Assembly: GCA_938015405.1 (NCBI GenBank)
Contig: CALLPZ010000122.1
Location: 1-7,449, forward strand
Source of the DNA: an uncultured Pseudanabaenaceae cyanobacterium
GTDB lineage: Bacteria; Cyanobacteriota; Cyanobacteriia; PCC-9006; JAAUQQ01
Reading direction: 5' to 3'
DNA: 7,449 bases
The notes under the pieces were generated by a model that worked only from the letters and a program-made list of their open reading frames with translations, did no database searches and was not told the DNA's origin. Position numbers and translations under genes: made by a program. Below are positions 1 through 5,523 of this stretch, piece by piece. How positions within the stretch are numbered: position 1 is the first letter of the stretch; every line of letters begins with the position of its first letter.

Positions 1-127
1 CTCAAGATGAGTGTTCTCATGGGGTTAACCCAGTAAGGTCACGGGAAGAACACCCGTTAATAGGCGATAGGTGGAAGTGCAGCAATGTATGGAGCCGAGT
101 CGTACTAATAGACCGAGGGCTTGTCCT
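1..127 (+). rRNA. rrl: 23S ribosomal RNA, 3' end (partial)
   Basis: The window opens inside the last domain (VI) of 23S rRNA. The stretch with GGAGCCGAGTCGTACTAATA followed by GACCGAGGGCTTG is the conserved 3' end as found in cyanobacteria. The mature end is placed near 127 because GGGCTTGTCC is the strand expected to pair with the 5' end of 23S; the exact nucleotide is uncertain by a few bases. The sarcin-ricin loop and everything upstream lie outside the window. It is followed by 5S rRNA on the same strand, as expected for a 16S-23S-5S operon. Confidence 0.96.
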
Positions 128-226
128 CAATTAAGTACCAATTTGATTGGTGTCACCATTCATCATTACAGTTACTTCTAACGGGTTTACCTGAAAGATT
201 AGCGACTCTATGCAGCCTTCTGGGCT

Positions 227-260
227 CTACTTACTCCTAAGACAGAAATCTAGGAAGTAG
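227..260 (+). other. Hairpin in the 23S-5S spacer
   Basis: CTACTT (227-232) pairs with AAGTAG (255-260) and CCTA (236-239) with TAGG (251-254), leaving a 3-nt bulge and an 11-nt loop. It ends 13 nt before 5S rRNA, so it may help position rRNA processing, but this is inferred from location only. The spacer (128-273) contains no tRNA that I can see. Confidence 0.35.
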
Positions 261-273
261 GGTTCAATCATAT

Positions 274-391
274 TCCTGGTGTCAATGGCGATGTGGCCCC
301 ACTCCGACCCATCTCGAACTCGGTTGTGAAACGCATCTGCGGCGAATATAGTGAGCGGGAAGCTGCTTGTGAAACTAGCTCGATGCCAGGG
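274..391 (+). rRNA. rrf: 5S ribosomal RNA
   Basis: A 118-nt sequence starts TCCTGGTGTCAATGGCG and ends CGATGCCAGGG, so the two ends pair as helix I (CCTGGTGTC with the GATGCCAGG side). The internal segments CCCATCTCGAACTCGG and GTGAAACGCATCTGCGGCGA are the conserved 5S loop B/C and following regions. Length and ends match cyanobacterial 5S rRNA. It is part of the large ribosomal subunit and is co-transcribed with the upstream 23S gene. Confidence 0.96.
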
Positions 392-411
392 TAACTCTTT
401 AATAACTCATC

Positions 412-450
412 AAAAGGCCAGCTGAACAGACATTGTTCAGCTGGCCTTTT
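412..450 (+). terminator. Rho-independent terminator of the rRNA operon
   Basis: A perfect 17-bp stem (412-428 with 434-450) closes a 5-nt loop. It has AAAA at the base of the left arm and TTTT at the base of the right arm. It starts 20 nt after the 5S gene, so it ends the rRNA operon. The A/T symmetry means it could also block transcripts arriving from cysE. Confidence 0.9.
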
Positions 451-653
451 GGCGTTGGGGGAAATAGACTGTATCCATTGATTGTTTTCTCGAACCTAAT
501 TTTTTAGGAGTACTTCTTGATTGGACAGTTCTCTATAGCCACCAACTTCAAGTAGAGAGCCTCGTTTCACGGGGGATGCTTCTTTCTGAAGGGTAGATCT
601 TAAGAAGCACGAACCTGCATAGAATTGTTCTTGAGAACTAACGCAAAACTAAA

Positions 654-694
654 ACCAATGCTACTGCTTGTTGGAATCGAGAAGTAACATTGGT
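654..694 (-). terminator. Probable terminator of cysE
   Basis: ACCAATG (654-660) pairs with CATTGGT (688-694), extended by TACT/AGTA (662-665 with 683-686) across one C/A mismatch. Read on the minus strand the stem begins just after the cysE stop codon and is followed by TTTTAGTTTTG, a T-rich tail. The stem is AT-rich with a long loop (17 nt), so it is weaker than the other terminators here. The rest of 451-699 holds only short inverted repeats such as GCTTCTT/AAGAAGC (578-608), and no gene that I can see. Confidence 0.45.
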
Positions 695-699
695 CTTTG

Positions 700-1437
700 C
701 TAAATGCCTGCCCCTCCTAAAAACTCCTCAATTTCTTTGTTCTCTAAAAAACAACTTTTTGGAAACTCTGAGGATGGAGATTTCTCATTCTCTATAGGAC
801 TATGGCTTTGTTGAAGTGTTGTTAGTTGCTCCTCAAGAGCTTCAATTCGATCCAATAGCATTCGAATTACTTTCGCTTCTGAATCAGGCAATTGTGCGTG
901 GTCTAGAGGCTCAACTTTGCTACCCGCTCGATAAACAATCCTGCCTGGTATGCCAACAACAGTGCAATCTGATGGTACATCTCTCAATACTACTGAGCCT
1001 GCGCCAATACGGACATTGTCACTGATTTCGATATTACCTAACACTTTTGCCCCTGCACCCACAACCACGTTTTTCCCTAGGCTGGGATGACGCTTTCCGC
1101 TTTCTTTGCCAGTTCCTCCTAAAGTTACACCCTGATAAATCAGACTATAGTTGCCGATTACAGCAGTTTCTCCAACCACAACTCCCATTCCGTGATCAAT
1201 GAATACGCCTTTACCAATCTGAGCTCCAGGGTGGATTTCTATCCCTGTTATGAGGCGCGCAAACTGAGATAGGAGGCGAGGTATTACGGGGAGTTTTAAC
1301 TGGTAAAGTGCATGTCCAGCACGGTATAGGAGCAGTGCATGGAGCCCTGGATAACATAAGATGACTTCCAACCAATTCCTGGCTGCGGGATCGCGTTCAA
1401 ATATTATGCGAAAGTCTGTTAAAACTGTTCTCAACAC
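700..1437 (-). CDS. cysE: Serine O-acetyltransferase
   Basis: This enzyme transfers acetyl from acetyl-CoA to L-serine, giving O-acetylserine for cysteine synthase, in the cytoplasm. The 245-residue protein has the N-terminal helical region with FERDPAARNWLE (about 13-24), then a left-handed beta-helix of hexapeptide repeats (about 65-168). Diagnostic stretches are GIEIHPGA, FIDHGMGVVVGETA with the catalytic His82, and YQGVTLGGTGKESGKRHP for cofactor binding. Residues 196-208 look like a short coiled coil. After a polar linker (about 210-232) the chain ends EEFLGGAGI, and a C-terminal Ile is the known CysK-docking residue in SAT enzymes. The start is GTG at 1437: no in-frame ATG exists before an upstream stop, and MLRTVLTDFRIIFERD fits the family's usual N-terminus. 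No Shine-Dalgarno is visible. The gene stands alone, convergent with the rRNA operon. Confidence 0.96.
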   Translation of the reverse strand: MLRTVLTDFRIIFERDPAARNWLEVILCYPGLHALLLYRAGHALYQLKLPVIPRLLSQFARLITGIEIHPGAQIGKGVFIDHGMGVVVGETAVIGNYSLIYQGVTLGGTGKESGKRHPSLGKNVVVGAGAKVLGNIEISDNVRIGAGSVVLRDVPSDCTVVGIPGRIVYRAGSKVEPLDHAQLPDSEAKVIRMLLDRIEALEEQLTTLQQSHSPIENEKSPSSEFPKSCFLENKEIEEFLGGAGI

Positions 1438-1890
1438 GATGATGCTAATGAGTCAGGGCTATTCGTTCATCTATGCTGACATGTCATCGAGCAGTTTTAC
1501 GAATTCTCGAAGGATTCATCTGCACTGCGCAAATTTATTTTGTCTGGCTTCCATCCTTAGGATTTCTGCTGTGGGTTGTATCTAGTGGCTTGAGTTGGTG
1601 TACCTTCTGGTTTGCTAGTTTCAACAGTACCTGTGTCGCAACGTATTCTGAAGAATCTTCCTGTGGGTGTGAGCTTGTGACTGGAGGAGTTTCCAGTTTA
1701 AAGCAGGCAATCTGCTAAGTAACTAGAAACGAAACCTGATAGAGCTTTATCAGAGCGGAACGAAAGATTAGGACTGATGGTTTTGTTCTGCATTGATAGT
1801 CGGCGCCTCCTTTTGTAGGTTACCTATTTGAAATAGGTGTAGAATGGCGCCTGTGAGTTCTTGCTAATCAGCACAAAAACTATTTAAGCC
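1438..1890. other. Intergenic region between divergent cysE and the 73-aa gene
   Basis: About 450 bp with no gene I can support. It must contain the minus-strand cysE promoter, which I could not place, and the promoter of the small plus-strand gene. A 10-bp palindrome, TGACATGTCA (1477-1486), lies about 40 bp upstream of the cysE start. Three short hairpins follow one another on the plus strand: CTGGA/TCCAG (1681-1696), AGCAG/CTGCT (1702-1716) and CTGATA/TATCAG (1736-1753). They could belong to a small RNA or long leader, but no known RNA family is recognised. Confidence 0.5.
1802..1851 (+). promoter_or_regulatory. Hairpin-rich promoter/leader candidate of the 73-aa gene
   Basis: Two copies of the self-complementary GGCGCC (1802-1807 and 1846-1851) flank a perfect inner palindrome, ACCTATTTGAAATAGGT (1822-1838). 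TAGAAT (1840-1845) is a reasonable -10 box about 45 bp before the start codon. Possible -35 boxes are poorly spaced: TTGTAG at 1813 leaves 21 bp and TTACCT at 1820 leaves 14 bp. The palindrome touching the -10 box could be an operator, or the nested repeats could form an RNA hairpin in the leader. The role is inferred. Confidence 0.35.
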
Positions 1891-2112
1891 ATGATGAGTC
1901 AAACCTCTGAGGCTCCTGTCACTCAAGTTGTAGCTCCTGTTGCACCGACTAGTGATGAGCATTTGAATGATGAGCAGCGTGAGTTTATCGCACGTCTAAA
2001 GCGGCTCTATAAGGCAGATCACCAAGCTGAATATTTGTATATTCAAGCTGAGGTTGATTCCTTGTGTATTCAGTTGGAGCAAGCAAAGCATTTGCAGCAG
2101 CGTCCTATCTAA
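1891..2112 (+). CDS. Conserved small cyanobacterial protein, probable coiled coil
   Basis: A 73-residue soluble protein of unknown function. The first 20 or so residues are rich in Ala, Pro, Val and Thr and probably disordered. Residues 24-70 are charged and helical, with DEQREFIARLKRLYKADHQA (about 27-46) and then EYLYIQAEVDSLCIQLEQA, which has heptad-like leucine/isoleucine spacing. I recall closely similar short proteins from many cyanobacterial genomes, so I take it as real although no function is known to me. It begins with two ATG codons in a row (1891, 1894); no Shine-Dalgarno is seen ahead of either. It has its own terminator 34 nt after the stop and so appears to be a one-gene unit. 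There is no signal peptide or membrane segment. Confidence 0.85.
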   Translation: MMSQTSEAPVTQVVAPVAPTSDEHLNDEQREFIARLKRLYKADHQAEYLYIQAEVDSLCIQLEQAKHLQQRPI

Positions 2113-2145
2113 ATCTTGAGAATAGCTGTCCATCGAGAAACTTTT

Positions 2146-2180
2146 GTGTCACGGTCTTCTAATTAGACTGTGACACTTTT
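2146..2180 (+). terminator. Rho-independent terminator of the 73-aa gene
   Basis: A 12-bp stem, GTGTCACGGTCT (2146-2157) with AGACTGTGACAC (2165-2176), contains one G-T wobble and closes a 7-nt loop. TTTTGCTTTTATT follows directly. It separates the small gene from the PilP-like gene downstream. Confidence 0.85.
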
Positions 2181-2191
2181 GCTTTTATTGG

Positions 2192-2222
2192 CCTGAGGTA
2201 GGTTCTTAAAACTGGCCTCAGG
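2192..2222 (+). repeat. Inverted repeat upstream of the PilP-like gene
   Basis: CCTGAGG (2192-2198) pairs with CCTCAGG (2216-2222) around a 17-nt AT-rich loop. It lies shortly after the preceding terminator, about 155 bp before the next start codon. It could be a regulator site or a hairpin; nothing in the sequence decides. Confidence 0.3.
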
Positions 2223-2251
2223 AGACGCATCTCATCTTTGCTTTCTTTCGC

Positions 2252-2282
2252 TTGGGATGATTTGGAGAATATCTGTTAGAAT
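2252..2282 (+). promoter_or_regulatory. Possible extended -10 promoter of the PilP-like gene
   Basis: TGTTAGAAT (2274-2282) fits an extended -10 element (TGn followed by TAGAAT). TTGGGA (2252-2257) is a weak -35 candidate at 19 bp. This would leave a leader of nearly 90 nt before the start at 2378. It is a pattern match only. Confidence 0.3.
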
Positions 2283-2377
2283 TCCGACCGTTCTGCTTGA
2301 GTCTCTGAATTAGCTCGCTGGAGCTGATACTTCGCGGGAACTTGGGTTGGTTTCATTTGGCTCTTTAACGGTTTGCT

Positions 2378-3226
2378 ATGAAAAGTTTTCACCTGGTTGT
2401 CAGTTTAGCGATCGCCTCTCTTTCAGTGAGCTGTGGCGCTGATCAAACTGCAAGTTTGGATAGTAATGGACAGCCTAAAGAGCCTGTGCTGGCTGCACAT
2501 ACCCAAGTAGATGGTGCTCCGATGATTTCCTCTCCATCATCTGTTGCAGAGAAAGATGCCTTAGCGAACAATAAAGTCAGCTTTGTCTCTCGTGGGACTC
2601 CTACTCCTCAGAATGTGACTGCTAAACCGACTCGTTTGGTTACTACTTCCAAGCCGTCTCGAAGCACTGCTCGCTTGGCTACTGCGTTGCAGGGTCGAGA
2701 TAACCCTTTTGCCTTGGCCGAGCAGCCTGAATTTGAAGTTCGCTTTTTGGCTGCTAAGGCTCCTGTGGCTGTTCAGCCTTTGCCACCTGTGCCTAGCATT
2801 GGGTTGGGGCCTGAATCAGGAGGAGCTTCACTGACACCTTTGGTTGCTGCTCCTGCTGGAACTCCTCTCCCCGTGATGCCTTCTACTGGGATTCAGCAGA
2901 CTACTGTCGCTCCAGTGACGACTCCCCTCCCTGCTCTGTCCACTAATGATTTGCCGGTCGTTGCTCCTGTTGCTGCTGAAGTTCCTGTGCCGGTTTCACC
3001 TACTGCACTGGCTGAGGCTGTTGAGATTAAGGGGATCGTTCAGCTAGGTGACTATAATGCTGTGATCGTGAAGGATTTCGAAGGTGCCCTGAGCCGGACT
3101 GTTCAGCCGGGGGCGCGTCTTGCAGGTGGTCAAGTTGAGCTACGTCGGATTGAGACAACGACTGCAGAGCCACAGGTTGTACTAATGCAGAATGGTATTG
3201 AGATAGTTCGAGGGGTCGGGGTTTAG
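2378..3226 (+). CDS. PilP-like envelope protein, putative lipoprotein
   Basis: A 282-residue exported protein. Residues 1-19 form a short signal peptide (MK start, hydrophobic 6-16) ending LSVSC, a possible lipobox with Cys19; Ser at -3 is unusual, where Leu, Val or Ile is normal. Residues about 20-105 are polar and low in complexity. GRDNPFA (107-112) recalls the R-x-PF motif ahead of PilP and GspC-type domains. Residues about 128-213 are a Pro/Ala/Val linker with a duplicated motif, GTPLPVMPST and TTPLPALST. The last 67 residues (EIKGIVQLGDYNAVI onward) look like the small beta domain of PilP, which in type IV pilus machines links inner-membrane PilN/PilO to the secretin PilQ. No pilus gene is next to it, so that role is inferred. 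No Shine-Dalgarno is clear. A simple periplasmic anchor protein is the alternative. Confidence 0.85.
   Translation: MKSFHLVVSLAIASLSVSCGADQTASLDSNGQPKEPVLAAHTQVDGAPMISSPSSVAEKDALANNKVSFVSRGTPTPQNVTAKPTRLVTTSKPSRSTARLATALQGRDNPFALAEQPEFEVRFLAAKAPVAVQPLPPVPSIGLGPESGGASLTPLVAAPAGTPLPVMPSTGIQQTTVAPVTTPLPALSTNDLPVVAPVAAEVPVPVSPTALAEAVEIKGIVQLGDYNAVIVKDFEGALSRTVQPGARLAGGQVELRRIETTTAEPQVVLMQNGIEIVRGVGV
2408..2415. repeat. HIP1 palindrome (GCGATCGC)
   Basis: An exact 8-bp copy of the highly iterated palindrome typical of cyanobacterial genomes. It lies within the signal-peptide coding part of the PilP-like gene, where it encodes the Ala-Ile-Ala of the hydrophobic core. Confidence 0.8.
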
Positions 3227-3333
3227 TCTCCACTCAATGTTCAGTTATTTGAAACTGATTGGAATTCTCCGGGCTTGATTGGATGACTTTTGTCTTCCCA
3301 GTGATGTGCGGGTGGACCGCCTGTTAAGGATGA

Positions 3334-3381
3334 AAAAACGGAGAGGGTTTCTTTAAATCAAAAGAATCCCTCTCCGTTTTT
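3334..3381. terminator. Bidirectional terminator between convergent genes
   Basis: A 21-bp stem (3334-3354 with 3361-3381) with a single T/T mismatch and a 6-nt loop. The left arm begins AAAAA and the right arm ends TTTTT, around a GC-rich core CGGAGAGGG. It lies midway between the stop codons of the PilP-like gene (plus) and the GAF/kinase gene (minus), and should stop transcription from both. Confidence 0.88.
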
Positions 3382-3434
3382 ATGCAATTGGGCAAAAAGC
3401 TGGTTTGAGGTTCCGCCTGACCAGTGTGAGTTGT

Positions 3435-4976
3435 TTAGAGACTGTTGTTCTCTTCAGTGAAGTTGCTAATAGGTAGGAGACCGATATAGCGATAGCCTGA
3501 CTCCGTTGAACTTTGAACGAATAGCTGACCGCCTTGAATCTCGGCGAGATGACGGCTTAGCAGTAAGCGAAGGTTCTCAGGACGCTCTGCACTGGTTGCT
3601 TGGAGGAGCTCGTTGAGATTCTCACTGTTTAAGGGAGTCGCTAGCTCACCTAGGAGCCGTTGAATAGTGGCAACGCCTCCGGACTCAGATTCTCCCAAAG
3701 AATCACTCAGTTCATTTGTGCTTACGGGGAGGATGCTAAGGTTCTCTCCGCCATTGTTGGGAGGCAAGCCTTCTCCAAGCCAGGGATGAGAGACCCATAG
3801 CGAAAACTGAAGTTGGTCGGTTTTGCGTGAAATGTGGAGTTTGATAACACTTCCACCGTTCGCAGAGTGGATGATGCTGAATACGAGGTGGTAAAGCATT
3901 TGGCGGAGCTTGTCCTTATCCAAACGCCAGACTCGCTTGCCGGGCTCAACAGAGCACTGCAGTTGAAGATCGTGCTGATTCCCCATAGGTGTTAGGGAGT
4001 GAAGCACCTTCTGAGAGAGTAGTTCGACATCTACGGGGGTCAGATTCAAACCACTTTGGTCGTTATCTAGGGCTGCTAGATCCATGATTTCTTGGATCAA
4101 GGAGAGCAAGGTTTGACCGCTGCGTTGGATGACTTCCAGATACTCGCGCTGTTTATCGGTGAGGGGGCCGTAGATTTCACGGCTCAACATACCTGCCATA
4201 CCTAATACAGCAGTCAAAGGAGCCCGTAGCTGCTGGGTCAGCTGGCCGACGAGCTTTAGTCTAAGAGGACTTGGATCTTCTTGCCCAGTTGCAATGCCAC
4301 TCGGCGAGGAGGTGAGGCTATTGGTTTGTAAGGTTGAGCTGCTGTTGTCTACGTCGCTGAGTAGAGCCGTTGTGGATTGAGTAGAGTGCTGGCTGGCTGG
4401 TGGTGAGCTTGTGACTATATTGGCCAGAGCCTGATCGCGTTCAAACTCGCTGACGCACCAACGTGCCACTAGCTCAAGGGACTGAATATCTTTTTCGGTA
4501 AACTCGCGGGGCTCACAGTGGAGGATGGCTAAGGTGCCTAGGCAATGTCCTCCAGAGACAACTAAGGGAGCTCCCAAATAGGCCCGAATCCCGAATTGTT
4601 GTACCAGAGCACTTTGGGAAAAAGCGGGGTGTAGAGCCGCATCACTGAGAGCTAAGACTTGCTGGCTATCGACAACATGGGTGTCAAAGGAATCTTCCCG
4701 AGCCATACGACGCGTTTTGGCCAGGGGATTCATTAATCCCAGTTTGGATAGCCCAATGGAAGCCTTTAGCCAGAGTCTGTCCCGATCTAGGACACTCATC
4801 CAACAAACTGGAGCGCCTAGAAATTGAGCAGCAGTTTGAGTTGCTTCTTCAAAAACGGGGATGCTGTCTGTTTCCAAGAGCCCCAGTTCAGCAACTGTGA
4901 ACAGGCGCTGCTGCTCCCGAGCAGCGGCGCTCAAACCATCTAGACGACAGAACAACCGAGTTTCTAAACCATTCAT
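3435..4976 (-). CDS. GAF-domain protein with degenerate histidine-kinase core
   Basis: A 513-residue soluble protein with no membrane segment. Residues about 23-180 form a GAF domain (VFEEATQTAAQFLGAPVCWM, LGAPLVVSGGHCLGTLAI), a fold that binds small ligands or bilins; no chromophore cysteine is obvious. A Ser/Thr-rich linker covers about 186-235. Residues 240-302 match a HisKA dimerisation helix, but the H box reads TQQLRAPL where SHELRTPL is expected, so Gln248 (CAG) replaces the phospho-accepting His. The ATPase part (about 350-505) is also eroded: the N box reads LRQMLYHLVFSIIHSA with no Asn, and the G boxes are not recognisable, although AEIQGGQLFVQSS resembles the normal end. It therefore probably senses or scaffolds without autophosphorylating. 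No response regulator adjoins it. The ATG at 4976 has no clear Shine-Dalgarno. The degenerate state may be conserved in cyanobacterial relatives. Confidence 0.88.
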   Translation of the reverse strand: MNGLETRLFCRLDGLSAAAREQQRLFTVAELGLLETDSIPVFEEATQTAAQFLGAPVCWMSVLDRDRLWLKASIGLSKLGLMNPLAKTRRMAREDSFDTHVVDSQQVLALSDAALHPAFSQSALVQQFGIRAYLGAPLVVSGGHCLGTLAILHCEPREFTEKDIQSLELVARWCVSEFERDQALANIVTSSPPASQHSTQSTTALLSDVDNSSSTLQTNSLTSSPSGIATGQEDPSPLRLKLVGQLTQQLRAPLTAVLGMAGMLSREIYGPLTDKQREYLEVIQRSGQTLLSLIQEIMDLAALDNDQSGLNLTPVDVELLSQKVLHSLTPMGNQHDLQLQCSVEPGKRVWRLDKDKLRQMLYHLVFSIIHSANGGSVIKLHISRKTDQLQFSLWVSHPWLGEGLPPNNGGENLSILPVSTNELSDSLGESESGGVATIQRLLGELATPLNSENLNELLQATSAERPENLRLLLSRHLAEIQGGQLFVQSSTESGYRYIGLLPISNFTEENNSL

Positions 4977-4994
4977 GTTGCGTGACTACCGTGC

Positions 4995-5041
4995 TGAGTC
5001 CTGAACTCTGGAGGGGAGGGGGATGCTTCATGAGTCCTAAC
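4995..5041. repeat. Direct repeat TGAGTCCT(G)AAC upstream of the kinase-like gene
   Basis: TGAGTCCTGAAC starts at 4995 and TGAGTCCTAAC at 5031, 36 bp apart start to start. Both lie within about 65 bp upstream of the minus-strand start codon at 4976. They may be paired regulator sites or elements in the mRNA leader; this is inferred from position. Confidence 0.35.
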
Positions 5042-5071
5042 CACAGGGTTCCCCTGGGCTAAGCCAAAAGC

Positions 5072-5088
5072 GCTGCTGAAACAGCAGC
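5072..5088. repeat. Perfect tight hairpin GCTGCTG-AAA-CAGCAGC
   Basis: A 7-bp GC-rich stem with a 3-nt loop. On the minus strand it would sit in the leader of the kinase-like gene, about 100 nt before the start, followed by GCTTTTGG. It is stable, but the short T run makes it a poor terminator. Confidence 0.45.
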
Positions 5089-5259
5089 AATGCGAAAAGC
5101 CGCTGAGAATTACCCAACACTGAGAAATACAGGGTCCCAATTCCATCGGCAGGAGTGGCGATGGGGATCCGTATATCCGTGGATTTCCTGAATATTGGTA
5201 TCGAATAACTATGTTATACGAGGCTGCCCCATTCTGTTGGGGATAAGGTCGTTAAATCA

Positions 5260-5288
5260 GCCACTGAGCGTACTTTGATAGCAGTGGC
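5260..5288. repeat. Inverted repeat GCCACTG/CAGTGGC
   Basis: A perfect 7-bp stem (5260-5266 with 5282-5288) around a 15-nt loop in the divergent promoter region. It could be a regulator site or an RNA hairpin. Confidence 0.35.
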
Positions 5289-5345
5289 ATTAGTCTGGTC
5301 TGTGCTTTGCTAGACAGGATGGTTGGGTTGGATAAATCGCTCTCT

Positions 5346-5382
5346 TTGACGGATATCGATATCTTCGGATGTATTAATTAAT
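5346..5382 (+). promoter_or_regulatory. Promoter candidate with embedded palindromes
   Basis: TTGACG (5346-5351) is one base from the consensus -35 box. TATTAA (5372-5377) is a possible -10 box, but the 20-bp spacing is long. The spacer begins with the perfect 12-bp palindrome GATATCGATATC (5352-5363), and ATTAATTAAT (5373-5382), another palindrome, covers the -10 area. This arrangement would suit a repressor-controlled promoter for the mini-ORF and membrane-protein gene about 45-140 bp downstream. Confidence 0.35.
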
Positions 5383-5427
5383 GCTCAATGTGTCTTTGTT
5401 TACTGATGAGACTAAGGAGCATGAACT

Positions 5428-5514
5428 ATGAAAAGCTGTTCTTACGGTTTCGAGGCGACCTCTCAACCTCTAGGATCAGTAACATCACGCAACGCAACTT
5501 TAATTTCGCCATAG
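5428..5514 (+). CDS. Possible 28-codon leader ORF
   Basis: A short frame (ATG at 5428, TAG at 5512-5514) begins MKSCSYGFEATSQPLG and has no recognised relative. The case for translation is the strong Shine-Dalgarno AAGGAG (5414-5419) placed 8 nt ahead of the ATG, the best such site noticed in the window. The next ATG upstream (5421) is too close to that site. The frame stops 9 nt before the start of the 365-residue membrane protein, which has no Shine-Dalgarno of its own, so ribosomes ending here could restart there. Translational coupling is inferred. The alternative is a chance frame in a long leader. The composition shows no signal peptide or membrane helix. Confidence 0.35.
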   Translation: MKSCSYGFEATSQPLGSVTSRNATLISP

Positions 5515-5523
5515 CACTGCGCC

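Larger units (their letters stand above)
4977..5523. other. Long divergent intergenic region
   Basis: About 550 bp between the minus-strand kinase-like gene and the plus-strand membrane-protein gene, so it should hold promoters for both. Listed separately are a direct repeat, a tight hairpin, an inverted repeat, a promoter candidate with palindromes, and a mini-ORF. It also has a purine tract (5010-5023, GGAGGGGAGGGGGA), which reads as C-rich in the kinase leader, and a CCCCA/TGGGG hairpin near 5227-5242. I compared the region by eye with riboswitch classes such as c-di-AMP and cobalamin and found no match. Confidence 0.5.

Noticed and set aside
128..273. tRNA in the 23S-5S spacer
   Set aside because: GGTTCAATC at 261-269 resembles part of a T-loop, but no matching acceptor stem, anticodon arm or D arm surrounds it.
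1361..1718. Two overlapping plus-strand frames (74 and 81 codons) upstream of and overlapping the cysE start
   Set aside because: Their products are rich in Cys, Trp and Ser with no recognisable domain, the first overlaps cysE on the opposite strand, and no ribosome-binding site precedes them. They look like chance frames in an intergenic region.
5010..5023. G-quadruplex in GGAGGGGAGGGGGA
   Set aside because: It could form at most a weak two-layer structure, and it is on the strand opposite to the kinase transcript; a simple purine tract explains it.
5090..5191. 33-codon plus-strand frame starting MRKAAENYPTLRNTGSQF
   Set aside because: The Trp-rich ending (RQEWRWGSVYPWIS) looked protein-like, but I recognise no family and see no Shine-Dalgarno. 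It could be a gene remnant; it is not supported enough to annotate.
4977..5200. Possible riboswitch (c-di-AMP or cobalamin type) in the kinase leader
   Set aside because: The string CCCAGGGGAACCCTG on the minus strand recalls part of the c-di-AMP riboswitch, but the other conserved blocks, such as the GACAGCUAACCUCG-like end, are missing. No B12-box-like element was found either.
5200..5220. NtcA-type site (GTAN8TAC)
   Set aside because: GTATCGAATAACTATGTTATAC has the GTA and TAC ends, but they are 16 bases apart instead of 8.
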